Of a stretch of 64,000 nucleotides of DNA, positions 35,301 through 43,796 are shown piece after piece. How positions within the stretch are numbered: the stretch's first letter is position 1; each line of letters starts with the position of its first letter. The stretch is taken from contig NZ_CP036271.1 of the NCBI RefSeq assembly GCF_007745175.1, positions 6,697,147 to 6,761,146 on the forward strand. The letters run 5' to 3'. The notes beneath the pieces are model-generated. The model saw only the letters and a program-made list of their open reading frames with translations, was not told the origin of the DNA and made no database searches. The translations under genes were made by a program, and so were the position numbers. Origin of the DNA: Caulifigura coniformis. Lineage in GTDB: Bacteria; Planctomycetota; Planctomycetia; Planctomycetales; Planctomycetaceae.

Positions 35301-35406
35301 CCGACAGGAGGGGGCGGATGTCTCGATTGAAGACGATCGGCTCGGCCGCCTGGGCACGAAGTCCCGATGCGAGAATGAACAGACCGACAGATAGCCAGCG
35401 CAGCAT
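32305..35406 (-). CDS. PSD1-type protein: cytochrome c (PSCyt1), DUF1549 and DUF1553
   Basis: 1033 residues with a signal peptide (LSVGLFILASGLRAQAAE). The first domain contains CFACHGPDKNHREAGLRLD, a C-x-x-C-H heme c site. A DUF1549 region follows (PVDRFIQARLAKEKLFP ... FDLHGLPPTEDEIHAF), then a lectin-like insert, and a C-terminal DUF1553 (RVFANRTWRQFFGTGL ... HPELLDWLASEF). The family is planctomycete-specific and always travels with DUF1501. It is presumed to act on complex substrates outside the cytoplasm, but the reaction is unknown. Confidence 0.95.
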   Translation of the reverse strand: MLRWLSVGLFILASGLRAQAAEPIVFNRDIRPLLSDKCFACHGPDKNHREAGLRLDLRDAATSKLESETTAIVPGKPDDSELIRRIASTDPDDRMPPGEHVKPLTPQQVDTFRRWIAEGAVYQDHWSFTPVVRPALPEVAGVPHPVDRFIQARLAKEKLFPAKEADKRTLIRRLTFDLHGLPPTEDEIHAFVNDESSNAFEKVVDRLLASPRFAERQAMFWLDAVRYADSVGFHGDQWQDVWPYRDYVLKAFHENKPFDEFTREQLAGDLLPNATRDQKVASAFNRLNRMTAEGGAQDKEYLAKYAADRVRTIGIAWLGLTTGCAECHDHKFDPVTLKDFYALEAFFADIDEQGFYGGAGPTGEWGPLMTLTTPEQDAQLARYDEELAQIKKLRDSIPEEAIADGQKAWEDRLIALDAARQLNWVTVTPTSLSTKNGAELVHEGNGQIVARGPNPDRETYTVSFKPGAGEWAALRLQIDSSLDLPGSNVGRGWVGIMLSELEIDIADGAGAPRPLAISEAVCQEPKRGRHGFPAFAAVDGDPATGFGSDRGTPPNRLVVRFRAPLKASEETVLTVRLRHESQFRRATIGRFRLALSHLEGATMDDSGVPEAVIAVLRKKTEDRNKKDKKAVADFYRILGPGFDGMRQREDELKARRGMLLETIPATLVTVSRNEPRPIRVLPRGNWMDDSGEIVKPDVPNYFGSVAKDETRATRLDLANWLVDSNNPLTARVFANRTWRQFFGTGLSKNLDDVGSQGEWPSHPELLDWLASEFMHPTAAAEGTHPWDVKHLVRTIVTSHAYRQSSVADDKTRQRDLDNRLLARQTPIRLDAESIRDNALAISGLLHNEFGGPSVFPIQPGGYWAALNFPKREYAASYGDELHRRSVYTHWQRTFVHPTLLVFDAATREECTVQRATSNTPLQALTVLNDPIFIEAAKAFATRALQEGGAGPEARVAWAFQQAAGRVASDEERGILTDLYRKQLARFEKSPKSATELVGVDGSALNANTNPIDLAAMTSVTRAILNLSESITRD

Positions 35407-35497
35407 GTGTTCCCCCGAGTCTCACGCGGCGAAAAGCAGGTTTCGCAACGCTTATGAAACGGGGAAACGGGCCCGGGGGCAACCCCGCTGATGAAAA

Positions 35498-35540
35498 GGG
35501 TTCACCGCAGAGACGCGGAGGACGCAGAGAAGAGGGAGGA
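35498..35540. repeat. Single arm related to the 18.0-kb inverted repeat
   Basis: GGTTCACCGCAGAGACGCGG AGGACGCAGAGAAGAGGGAG (spaced here for reading) resembles the left arm at 18011-18048. It lies between the PSD1 gene and the small basic protein gene. No opposing arm was found nearby. Confidence 0.6.
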
Positions 35541-35588
35541 ATTCCCGACTGAGTCTCCGAAGAAGCCGGAGGACGAAGCCGACGCTGC

Positions 35589-35816
35589 TTAGCCTTTGCC
35601 CCACCGCTTGGCGGCAGCCTTCTTAGCGACCTCTTTGCGTTGTTCAGGTGACAGCGCCGGCGCGCGAGCCGCACCGCCCTTCAGTCCGGCCTTGCGGCCG
35701 GCGTCAGCCTTCAGTGATTGCTTCTCTGTCGCATTGCCGGTCGCCAAATCCACGATCCGCTTCGCGAGCTGGTTCGTGTCGCGGGGTCGCTTCGTCCTGA
35801 CTGGTTTCGTAGCCAT
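35589..35816 (-). CDS. Small basic protein, histone-H1/plasmid-stabilisation-like
   Basis: 75 residues from ATG 35816. Very basic: KPVRTKRPRD, then NQLAKRIVDLATG, and RKAGLKGGAARAPALSPEQR followed by KEVAKKAAAKRWGKG. The C-terminal GLKGGxARAxxLSPExR pattern is found in many bacterial short proteins of unknown function, sometimes annotated as histone-like. It may bind nucleic acid. The longer upstream reading frame overlaps the neighbouring gene and is not used. Confidence 0.7.
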   Translation of the reverse strand: MATKPVRTKRPRDTNQLAKRIVDLATGNATEKQSLKADAGRKAGLKGGAARAPALSPEQRKEVAKKAAAKRWGKG

Positions 35817-35895
35817 GCTGTCAGCATCCGGCGATTTCCCGGAACTGTTAACCTCCGCCGTGCCGATCCGCCGGCCGGCTGGTAAGTTTGTGGGC

Positions 35896-36093
35896 ATGAA
35901 CACGAACAGCATTGCCAATTGGTTGGTGTTTCTCTTCGCGCTCAGCACCGTCTTCGCGACGGGAACCGCTATCGGGGGCTATTTCGGAAGCCACGAGGCT
36001 GGGGCCATTGTGACGTCGGCCTTGCTCGTCCTCGCCGTGAGCGTTGCGTTCCGCAAGGGCAGTCAGTCGTCTGAGGGAACCGGATCAAACTGA
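35896..36093 (+). CDS. Small two-span membrane protein
   Basis: 65 residues from ATG 35896: SIANWLVFLFALSTVFATGT and GAIVTSALLVLAVSVAFRKG as two membrane spans, ending in a polar tail. It is divergent from the basic protein gene with an 80-bp gap. No family recognised; confidence is limited because it is short. Confidence 0.5.
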   Translation: MNTNSIANWLVFLFALSTVFATGTAIGGYFGSHEAGAIVTSALLVLAVSVAFRKGSQSSEGTGSN

Positions 36094-36154
36094 CCGCACT
36101 ACCAGAACTCGGCAACACGAAGCGGGGCCGGGTCACGAGGCAGGTCGATCAAAC

Positions 36155-36240
36155 CTGGCCCCTCATCCGGCCTTCGGCCACCTTCTCCCCGCTGGGAGTT
36201 CGGTGTGGGGTTGGGAGTCGATTGCGGGGAGAAGGGCGCG
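36155..36240. repeat. REP-like intergenic element
   Basis: The stretch contains CCCCTCATCCGGCCTTCGG followed by CCACCTTCTCCCCG. An inverted repeat CCTTCTCCCCG (36181-36191) and CGGGGAGAAGG (36225-36235) encloses 33 nt. The CCTCATCCGGCCTTCGGCCACCTTCTCCCC wording is typical of interspersed repeats found in many GC-rich bacteria. It sits between convergent genes. Confidence 0.65.
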
Positions 36241-36306
36241 GGGAGGCTCGACAACGCGGGGCATTGATCGACGCTGGCAGCGTCGACAACGGTGAGTGAG
36301 GTCCCG

Positions 36307-37581
36307 CTATTTCAGGACGCTGGCGACGACGATGGTCTGGTCGTCGATGGGGGGCGCGCCGGCGGTGAAGTCGTGGAGGTGCGACAGGATGCGGTCGCGG
36401 ATCTCGGCCGCGCTCTGCCAGCAGGAGTTTTTCAGGACTTCGTCGATCCGGTCGGTTCGGAACATGTCGCCGTCGGGGCTCGTGGCTTCGACGATGCCGT
36501 CGGTGTAGAAGACGATGCGATCGCCTTTCGACAGCCGGATGGTGTGGTCGCCGTATTTCACGTCCTCATCAATTCCGAGGGGGAGGCTGGCCGCGCCCTC
36601 GATCGAGCGGGCGACCTGCTCGCCGCATTTCCACCAGCGCGGCGGATTGTGGCCGGCGCTGGCGAACGTGAGGTCGTGCGTTGCGGGGTTGTAGATGCCG
36701 TAGAAAGCGGTGACGAAGGCTTCGATGCCGGAGGTGTAGCGGCCGGCCAGGTGGCGGTTGACGAACTCGAGCATCTCGCCGGGGTGGCCAGCGTCGTTGG
36801 GGTAGAGGTGGGCGATGCTGTGCGTGATGGCCATCATGACGGCGGCGGGGGTGCCGTGGCCGCTGACGTCGGCGACGAGGATGCCCCAGCGGTCATCGGG
36901 GAGGGGGAAGAAGTCGTAGTAGTCGCCGCCCGCGCGGGTGGATGTGCGGTACTCGGCGGCGAGATCGAGCGTCGCGATCTTCGGAGTTTCACGCGGAAGG
37001 AGTGACCGCTGAATCTTGCCGACGACTTTCAGCTCACGGTCGACGGCTTCGTAGGCGTCGCGGATCTGTTCTTTGAGGACCAGGTTGTGGGTGGCCCGGC
37101 CAAAGAGGTTGGTGATCCAGAACGTCTCCGGGAGGTCTTCGTGATCGAAGCCCTGCGGGTCGCGTTTCATGAGCACGAGGGCGTTGAGTGCCTCGCCGCC
37201 GTCGAGCATCGGAATCAGCATCAGCGAGCGATACTCGCGGAGGTAGTCGAACGCCGGGTCGTCCTCGCCGGCCTGGAAGTCATTGAGGATGACCGGTTTT
37301 CCCTCGTAGAGCAGGTCGGCCAGCTGGCCGCCTGAAATCCGCGGGAGGCGGTGCTTTTCCTTCCACGGATCGATCTCGTCTTCCGTGGCACTGTCGCGGG
37401 TGATGTGGAACTCGGGGTGGGCGGTGTCGCGCCGGCTGAGAGACAGCCGGCGGTCGAACTGCCGGATCGTCGCAACGCGTTTGGCGTAGGCGCGGACCAT
37501 CTCCTGCGGATCGGTCCCGCGGGACATTTCCTGCATCAACTCGAAAACGTCGTCGAGTCTGTTCTGCCAACTAGCCGCCAT
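36307..37581 (-). CDS. SpoIIE-type serine phosphatase with GAF-like sensor
   Basis: 424 residues from ATG 37581 with GGAAG just upstream. Residues about 20-195 look like a GAF-type sensor. Residues about 215-424 are a PP2C/SpoIIE phosphatase: RAGGDYYDFFPLPDDRWGIL, ADVSGHGTPAAVMMA, DRIVFYTDGIVEA and DDQTIVVASVLK carry the metal-binding aspartates. Such RsbU-like enzymes dephosphorylate anti-sigma-antagonist proteins in partner-switching. No anti-anti-sigma gene is adjacent, so the partner is elsewhere. Sensed signal unknown. Confidence 0.9.
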   Translation of the reverse strand: MAASWQNRLDDVFELMQEMSRGTDPQEMVRAYAKRVATIRQFDRRLSLSRRDTAHPEFHITRDSATEDEIDPWKEKHRLPRISGGQLADLLYEGKPVILNDFQAGEDDPAFDYLREYRSLMLIPMLDGGEALNALVLMKRDPQGFDHEDLPETFWITNLFGRATHNLVLKEQIRDAYEAVDRELKVVGKIQRSLLPRETPKIATLDLAAEYRTSTRAGGDYYDFFPLPDDRWGILVADVSGHGTPAAVMMAITHSIAHLYPNDAGHPGEMLEFVNRHLAGRYTSGIEAFVTAFYGIYNPATHDLTFASAGHNPPRWWKCGEQVARSIEGAASLPLGIDEDVKYGDHTIRLSKGDRIVFYTDGIVEATSPDGDMFRTDRIDEVLKNSCWQSAAEIRDRILSHLHDFTAGAPPIDDQTIVVASVLK

Positions 37582-37734
37582 ATCTTCCGCCCTTATGATG
37601 TTGGATCGATTATAGCTGCCGTCGCCGAAACGCCCCGCATTTTGAACGCACTGAAGCATGGCCCCGATCGGGCCGGTCCCGTGGACCTGATCCGACGGGG
37701 GCTTGGGTGCGGACGTCGCACCGAGTTCCGTGGA

Positions 37735-39201
37735 ATGTCTGTCCAGACTGCTTCTCCGCCGCGAGTCCTGCATCCCCTTGTCGAACGCCTGCGCGGAATC
37801 GTGGGGAATGAGGGGGTGATCGGTCGCGAGGACGAACTTCTCGTCTATGAATGCGACGGTTACGTCGTCGAGAAAAAGACACCGGATGTCGTCGTTTTTC
37901 CGGAAACGACGGAACAGGTGGTCGCGATCGTCCAGGCGTGCAACGAGCTGGACGTTCCGTTCGTTCCGCGGGGGGCGGGAACGAGCCTGGCCGGTGGGAC
38001 GCTGCCGGTTGGCGGCGGCGTGATGATCTGCCTGACGCGGATGCGGAAGATCCTGGAGGTTTCCCTGCGCGACAGGTATGCGGTCGTCGAGCCGGGGCTG
38101 GTGAACGTTCACCTGACGAATCACCTGAAGGGGAGCGGCTACCACTATGCGCCGGACCCCTCAAGCCAGGGGGCCTGCACGATCGGCGGGAACGTGGCGA
38201 CGAACTCAGGGGGGCCGCACACGCTGAAGTACGGCGTGACGGTGAACCATGTGCTGGGAGTCGAGGCGGTGATGCCGGACGGGAGCGTCGTGCAGTTCGG
38301 CGGTCCGTGCGAGGATTCCCCCGGCTACGACCTGACGGGGCTGTTCGTCGGAAGCGAAGGGACGTTCGGCGTCTGCACGAAGGTGTGGGTGCGGCTGACT
38401 CGCGATCCTGCGGCCTACCGCACGATGCTCGGGATCTTCGAAACCGTGAAAGCCGCCACGGAAGCGATTTCAGCGATCATCGGAGCGGGAATCATTCCGG
38501 CGGCGCTGGAGATGATGGACCAGGGGATTGTCGGTGCTCTGGAGCAGGCGTTCCATTTCGGATTTCCGCTGGACGCCGGGGCGGTGCTGCTGATCGAAGT
38601 GGATGGCCTCGAAGTGGCCGTCGACCAGGAAGCGGAACGGATCGTCGCCCTCTGCCAGCAGCACGGAGCGCGGGAAGTGCGGATGGCGAACACGCCTTCC
38701 GAGCGTGCGCTGTTGTGGAAATGCCGGAAGCAGGCGTTCGGAGCGATCGGGCGATTGTCGCCGAGCTACTGCACGCAGGACGGCGTCGTTCCGCGGACGC
38801 GACTGCCGGAAATCCTCGATTTCATCAACGCGACGAGTGAGAAGTATGGGCTGAGGATCGTCAACGTGTTTCACGCCGGGGATGGAAACATCCATCCCAT
38901 CCTGTTGTTCGATGAGCGGCACGCGGAGCAGGTGAAGGCGGTGATCGCGGCGGGGGATGAGATTCTCGAAAAGTGCATCGCGCTCGGCGGGAGCGTGACG
39001 GGCGAGCATGGAATCGGCGTCGAGAAGATCAGCCTGATGAACCACCTGTTCACGGAAGAGACGCTGGCCGTGATGGGGGACGTGCGGAAGGCGTTCAATC
39101 CGGATGGCCGCTGCGCACCGCACAAGATGCTGCCGACGGCCGGGGGATGCGGGATGGAGCACATCGAGCGCAACCATCCCGGACGCCGGGCGGCGATGTA
39201 A
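37735..39201 (+). CDS. glcD: FAD-linked oxidase, glycolate oxidase subunit GlcD family
   Basis: 488 residues from ATG 37735. FAD-binding motifs VPRGAGTSLAGGTLPVGGGV and GGNVATNSGGPHTLKYGVT are clear; the C-terminal cap has HAGDGNIHPILLFD and GSVTGEHGIGVEK. This is the GlcD/D-lactate dehydrogenase group that oxidises 2-hydroxy acids such as glycolate. GlcE and GlcF subunits are not next to it, so either they are elsewhere or the enzyme is a stand-alone homologue. A promoter shared with the divergent phosphatase gene should lie in 37582-37734. Confidence 0.88.
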   Translation: MSVQTASPPRVLHPLVERLRGIVGNEGVIGREDELLVYECDGYVVEKKTPDVVVFPETTEQVVAIVQACNELDVPFVPRGAGTSLAGGTLPVGGGVMICLTRMRKILEVSLRDRYAVVEPGLVNVHLTNHLKGSGYHYAPDPSSQGACTIGGNVATNSGGPHTLKYGVTVNHVLGVEAVMPDGSVVQFGGPCEDSPGYDLTGLFVGSEGTFGVCTKVWVRLTRDPAAYRTMLGIFETVKAATEAISAIIGAGIIPAALEMMDQGIVGALEQAFHFGFPLDAGAVLLIEVDGLEVAVDQEAERIVALCQQHGAREVRMANTPSERALLWKCRKQAFGAIGRLSPSYCTQDGVVPRTRLPEILDFINATSEKYGLRIVNVFHAGDGNIHPILLFDERHAEQVKAVIAAGDEILEKCIALGGSVTGEHGIGVEKISLMNHLFTEETLAVMGDVRKAFNPDGRCAPHKMLPTAGGCGMEHIERNHPGRRAAM

Positions 39202-39243
39202 CTGGCGGCGGCGCGTGATGAAGCGCCGGGTCGTCGACGAAGA

Positions 39244-39474
39244 TCAATCGGGGCCGATGTAGCGGAAGCGCGGTTCGTTTGAGCCGGCGATGGTGACCGT
39301 CTCCCGGAACATGGCGAGCGGGCGGACCCAGAGCCCCTTGTCGCCGTAATCCTGGCGGTAGACGACGAGTTCTTCCTCGTTTTCGCTGTGACGGGCGATG
39401 CCGAGGACGAGGTAATCCTTCCCCTTGTAGTGCCGGTAGCGGCCGGGGAGGAGAGGGGATGCTGAGTCGTTCAT
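39244..39474 (-). CDS. DUF1653 protein
   Basis: 76 residues: LLPGRYRHYKGKDYLVLGIA, SENEEELVVYRQDYGDKGLW, VRPLAMFRETV form the DUF1653 family of small beta-rich proteins of unknown function. The ATG at 39474 overlaps the aldehyde dehydrogenase stop by 4 nt (ATGA), so it is translated from the same message. The wider reading frame upstream of 39474 is shadow. Confidence 0.9.
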   Translation of the reverse strand: MNDSASPLLPGRYRHYKGKDYLVLGIARHSENEEELVVYRQDYGDKGLWVRPLAMFRETVTIAGSNEPRFRYIGPD

Positions 39475-41129
39475 AGGTCGAATTGGATTCCCTGGGCGAG
39501 CGGCAGTTCGCCCGACCAGTTGATCGTACTGGTGACGCGGCGCATGTAGTTCTTCCAGGCGTCGGAGCCCGATTCGCGGCCGCCGCCGGTGTCCTTGTCG
39601 CCGCCGAAGGCGCCGCCGATTTCGGCTCCGCTCGTGCCGCAGTTGACGTTCACGAGGCCGCAATCGGAACCGGCGGCGGAGCAGAAGAGTTCGGCTTCGC
39701 GGAGGTCGTTGGTGAGGATGGCGGAGGAGAGGCCCTGGGAGACATCGTTGTGCAGGGCGATGGCCTGGTCGAGGTCGGTGTAGGGCATCATGTAGAGGAT
39801 GGGGGCGAAGGTTTCGTGGTCCATGATGGAGAGGCCGGGATCGGACATGACGTCCGCGCCGATCAGATCCTCGCTGGTCGGGGCTGCATGCTGCGAGGCG
39901 ACATGCTCGGCCTTCGTCACGCGCACGGGCATCTCAACGAGCGCGGGCCGGACGTAGTAGCCGCCGGCAGGCACGCCATTCGTGATTCGTTCCCCGAAGT
40001 GGACGGTTCCCCCTTCCGACCGGGCGGCTTCGAGCGCCTCCTGCATCGATTGGAACGCGGCCTCGTCAATCAGGGGACCGACAAGGACGCCCGGCGTCGC
40101 GGGATCGCCGATCGGGAGAGTCCGATAGGCGTTGAGCAGCCGGTGGCGGACTTCCTGATAGCGGGAGCGGTGGACGAACAGCCTGCGGAGGGTGGTGCAG
40201 CGCTGGCCGCAGGTGCCGACGGCGCCGAACACGATGGCGCGGACAGCAAGTTCGATGTCGGCGGTCGGGCAGACGATCATGCCGTTATTGCCGCCGAGCT
40301 CGAGCAGGGTGCGTGTGAGCCGGGCCGCTTTGGCGACTTCGTAGCCCATGCGCGTCGAGCCGGTGGCCGAGATCAGCTTGATCCACAGCCAGTTGTCGGG
40401 CTTCGCCACTTCGCGATCGCACAGGACGAGCGACGCGATCCCTTCCGGAACTTCAGGCATCTCCGTCAGAAGTTCTTTGACGATCGCATGGACGCCGATG
40501 GCGCAGAGCGACGTCTTCTCCGAGGGCTTCCAGACGACCGGATTTCCGCAGACCCAGGCGAGGGCCGCGTTCCAGGCCCAGACGGCCATCGGGAAGTTGA
40601 AGGCCGAGATCACCATCACCGGCCCGAGCGGAAGCCATTGCTCCATCAGCCGGTGGCGCGGGCGTTCGCTGGCGATCGTCAGGCCGTGGAGCTGGCGGCT
40701 GAGGCCGACCGCGAAGTCGCAGATGTCGATCATTTCCTGGACTTCGCCCAGGGCTTCCTGCGGGATCTTGCCGACTTCCCAGACGATCAACTCGGCCAGT
40801 TCGTTCTTGAACTCCCTGAGCTTCAGGCCCAGGCGACGGACGAACTCGCCGCGGACGGGAGCGGGCGTCATCCGCCACGTTGTGAACGCGGCCTCAGAGC
40901 GCCAGCGAATTTCATGCAGGCCAATCGTTGAGGCCGTTTTGACTTCGCAAAGGGTCTCTCCGTTGATGGGGGAGCGGAGGACGAACGGGACGCCGTGCGG
41001 ATGTGTGGCGGACGGTTCGAGGAGCTCGCGATGGTCGCTGAAATCGTTCAGCGTTTTCAGATCGCGAATGCCGAGCCGCTTGAGCGCCGCCAGGACGCGG
41101 GCTTTCGGGCTGGAGCCATTTCCCCACAT
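39471..41129 (-). CDS. Aldehyde dehydrogenase, ALDH7-like (aminoadipate semialdehyde dehydrogenase type)
   Basis: 552 residues. VVWKPSEKTSLCAIG binds NAD; LLELGGNNGMIV contains the general-base Glu; GTCGQRCTTLRRLFVHRS contains the catalytic Cys. The double 'CGQRCTTLRR' wording and 'SGAEIGGAFGGDKDTGGGRESGSDAWKNYMRR' C-terminal pattern match the ALDH7 branch, which oxidises alpha-aminoadipic semialdehyde in lysine breakdown or betaine aldehydes. The extra N-terminal 40 residues are longer than usual. A role in lysine degradation is inferred only from the branch. Confidence 0.9.
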   Translation of the reverse strand: MWGNGSSPKARVLAALKRLGIRDLKTLNDFSDHRELLEPSATHPHGVPFVLRSPINGETLCEVKTASTIGLHEIRWRSEAAFTTWRMTPAPVRGEFVRRLGLKLREFKNELAELIVWEVGKIPQEALGEVQEMIDICDFAVGLSRQLHGLTIASERPRHRLMEQWLPLGPVMVISAFNFPMAVWAWNAALAWVCGNPVVWKPSEKTSLCAIGVHAIVKELLTEMPEVPEGIASLVLCDREVAKPDNWLWIKLISATGSTRMGYEVAKAARLTRTLLELGGNNGMIVCPTADIELAVRAIVFGAVGTCGQRCTTLRRLFVHRSRYQEVRHRLLNAYRTLPIGDPATPGVLVGPLIDEAAFQSMQEALEAARSEGGTVHFGERITNGVPAGGYYVRPALVEMPVRVTKAEHVASQHAAPTSEDLIGADVMSDPGLSIMDHETFAPILYMMPYTDLDQAIALHNDVSQGLSSAILTNDLREAELFCSAAGSDCGLVNVNCGTSGAEIGGAFGGDKDTGGGRESGSDAWKNYMRRVTSTINWSGELPLAQGIQFDL

Positions 41130-41270
41130 GGCGAGGTCTCCGTGAATGGACGCTTTCGAAACGCGGGCGGATGGACGGGCGCTGCCTCATCTCCATTGTT
41201 CGGACGGGGGGCGGCGAGGGACAGAAGGTAGCGGAGAGAGGGGCGTGTTCCGATGGTGACTCCAACGCGA

Positions 41271-41303
41271 AGCACCCCGGCTGCTTTGAGCAGCCGGGGT
41301 GCT
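41271..41303 (-). terminator. 15-bp perfect stem-loop after RNase R gene
   Basis: AGCACCCCGGCTGCT, loop TTG, AGCAGCCGGGGTGCT. It lies 29 nt past the RNase R stop and lacks a T-run. It shares its 14-bp core with the hairpin at 25647-25677. Confidence 0.7.
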
Positions 41304-41331
41304 TGTCCGTTGAGTCAACCTCGCGGAAGCG

Positions 41332-43611
41332 TCAGTGGCCGCGGCGTTTTCGGGCTCGGCCTTTTTCGCGCGGGGGGCCGGAATTTGACCCCTTCGATGG
41401 GCGCGGGCGGCCGGGCTTGGAACCCGACTTCTTCGGTCCGGAAGAGCGGCGGGTTGATGGCCCGGGGCCTTCGACCAGCCGCAAATCGAGTTCACGGCGA
41501 TCGATGTCGACGCGGGCGACGGCCACGCGGACAGGGTCGCCAAGGCGGATCGTCCGGCCCGACCGCCGGCCGGTCAGGCAATGCCCGGCCCGATCGTAGT
41601 CGTAGATGTCGTCGCGCAGGGTGGTGATGTGCACGAGGCCTTCGGCCGGCATGGTGTTGCCGCGGCAGAAGAACCCGTAGCGATCGACGCCTGTCACCGT
41701 CGCATCAAACTCTTCGCTGATCCGCTCGTAGAGATACTCCAGGAGCTTGATCTTCTTGAGCTCGCGCTCCGCCTGCTCGGCCCGCCGTTCGGTGTCGGAG
41801 CAGTGCTGGGCGACCTGGGCCAACTCCGCCCCCCGCGGCACAGAATAGGTCCGCGTGCCGGTAATCCGTCCGATGAGCTGGCGGTGGATCAGCAGGTCGG
41901 GATAGCGGCGGATCGGGCTGGTGAAGTGCGCGTACTGATCTTCGGCGAGTGCGTAGTGACCGGCGACTTCCGGTGAATAGACGGCCTGCTTGAGGCTGCG
42001 AAGGAGTGCGTAGTTGACCGCACGGCCTTCCGGCAGTGGGCGGACCTTCTCGAGCAGGGCCTGCAGTTCCTTGCGGCTCTGCACCTGCTTGACCGGATGG
42101 CCGACTGAGGCGGCAAACTCGCCGAACGCCTTCATCTTCATTTCGCTCGGATCGGCGTGAACGCGGCGGACGAACTCGTCCCCCCGATCATCGAGGAAGG
42201 TCGCCACGGCCACGTTGGCCGCCAGCATGAACTCTTCGATGATCTGGTGGCTTTCGTCGTCGTGTTCTTCATGAGCGCCGGTGACGCGGCCTTCCTTGTC
42301 GATCTCCAGCTCGATGTCGCCCATCGAGAGCTCGAGGGCCCCTTTCGCGAAGCGGCGTTTGCGAAGGATCATCGCCAGCTCGAACATGTCGAGCAGCAGC
42401 TTCAGGACTTCGTCCGAAACATCCGTCGCCTTCTTCGGGTTGTTGATGATCGGCATCACCTGCTCATAGGCGAACCGCTGCTTCACCTTGATGGCCGTGC
42501 GCGCGAAGCGGGTATGAACCGGGATGCCTTCCGGCGAATACTCGATGAACGCGCTAAGCGTGTAGCGGACGTGGTCGGCCTGCAGGCTGGCCAGCGAATT
42601 GGAGATCACCTCCGGCAGCATGGGGATCACGTGCCGCGGCAGGTAAACGCTGTTGCCGCGGCGCTTGGCTTCGACATCCAGCGGCGACCCGGGCGTCACG
42701 AAGTACGACACGTCGGCGATGTGCACGCCGAGATGCCAGTGGCCATCATCAGTCCGATGGAGCGAGATGGCATCGTCGAAATCGCGGGCGTCGACGGGGT
42801 CGATCGTGATGATCGTCTCGTTCGTCAGGTCTTCCCGGTCGACGAAGACTTCCTCGTCGATCGTGAGGGCCTTTTCACGGGCCTCAGCGAGAACCGCTTC
42901 GGGGAATTCGGTCGGGAGACCGAACTCGTGGATGATGGTCAGCAGGTCGACGCCGGGCTCGCCGCGCGCTCCGAGGACCTGAGTGATCACCGCCTCGCCA
43001 TGCCGGTGGGGCGTGGGGAAGCGGACCATGTCGATGACGACCTTGTCTTCCGGCTGGGCGCCTTTCGCGCCGGGGTCGCCGAGCCAGACGGGATCGGCGA
43101 ACTGCTTGCCGTCGATCATGACCCAGGCCTGCCCGTCGTCTTCGTAGTAGACGCCGACGAAGGTGGTCGAGGCGCGTTCGACGACTTCGACGATGCGCCC
43201 CATGCGGCGGCCGCCGCCCATGCGTTCGGCCATGAATTCGACGAGCACGGTATCACCCGTCTGGGCATCGCGCATCTGCGACGAGTCGATGAAGATCTCG
43301 ACGTTGTGATGCTCGCGGTTGGCGCCCTGGGGGAGGACGAAGCCGTCGCCGGCCGCGGTCCGCTTGAGGGTTCCGACGATCTGGCGACCGCTGGATGCAG
43401 CGCCCTTCAGCAGTCCCTTGCCGGCGATGATCTTGCCCGATTCGGTCCGGCCGAGCGTGCCGGCGGCGACCAGCTGGTCGACCTTTTCTTTGAATTCTTC
43501 GAAGCGTTGTTTCTTGATGCCCAGGGCTTTGGCGAGCGGCTTGGCCTTCTCGGGCTTATAGCCGGGACGGGAGATGTAATCCCGGAGCAGTTGTTCAATC
43601 GGAAGAGGCAA
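41332..43611 (-). CDS. rnr: Ribonuclease R
   Basis: 759 residues, the usual length. The RNB catalytic centre reads DPVDARDFDDAISL, with further LHRTDDGHWHLGVHIADVSYFV and SPIRRYPDLLIHRQL. Cold-shock-type domains lie before it, an S1 domain follows (VTGVDRYGFFCRGNTMPAEG), and the end is a basic Ser/Pro/Lys tail. It is a 3'-5' exoribonuclease that can pass through RNA structure. The start follows a 185-bp spacer. Confidence 0.95.
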   Translation of the reverse strand: MPLPIEQLLRDYISRPGYKPEKAKPLAKALGIKKQRFEEFKEKVDQLVAAGTLGRTESGKIIAGKGLLKGAASSGRQIVGTLKRTAAGDGFVLPQGANREHHNVEIFIDSSQMRDAQTGDTVLVEFMAERMGGGRRMGRIVEVVERASTTFVGVYYEDDGQAWVMIDGKQFADPVWLGDPGAKGAQPEDKVVIDMVRFPTPHRHGEAVITQVLGARGEPGVDLLTIIHEFGLPTEFPEAVLAEAREKALTIDEEVFVDREDLTNETIITIDPVDARDFDDAISLHRTDDGHWHLGVHIADVSYFVTPGSPLDVEAKRRGNSVYLPRHVIPMLPEVISNSLASLQADHVRYTLSAFIEYSPEGIPVHTRFARTAIKVKQRFAYEQVMPIINNPKKATDVSDEVLKLLLDMFELAMILRKRRFAKGALELSMGDIELEIDKEGRVTGAHEEHDDESHQIIEEFMLAANVAVATFLDDRGDEFVRRVHADPSEMKMKAFGEFAASVGHPVKQVQSRKELQALLEKVRPLPEGRAVNYALLRSLKQAVYSPEVAGHYALAEDQYAHFTSPIRRYPDLLIHRQLIGRITGTRTYSVPRGAELAQVAQHCSDTERRAEQAERELKKIKLLEYLYERISEEFDATVTGVDRYGFFCRGNTMPAEGLVHITTLRDDIYDYDRAGHCLTGRRSGRTIRLGDPVRVAVARVDIDRRELDLRLVEGPGPSTRRSSGPKKSGSKPGRPRPSKGSNSGPPREKGRARKRRGH

Positions 43612-43796
43612 TCAGTTTTCCTTGGAGAGAAGTCAGGCGACGGCCTGTGTTTTCGTAAGAGCACCCGCGAAACCCAATTCAGCAGGCGGCAGTCGCAGCA
43701 GATTTTCAGATTTGGATTTTTGTTAATCCTAGCACCCACAGTACTGCGTTACAGGGGAAAAGTCGCTCCCGCAGGAAAAGGGATCACCAAGCCGCG

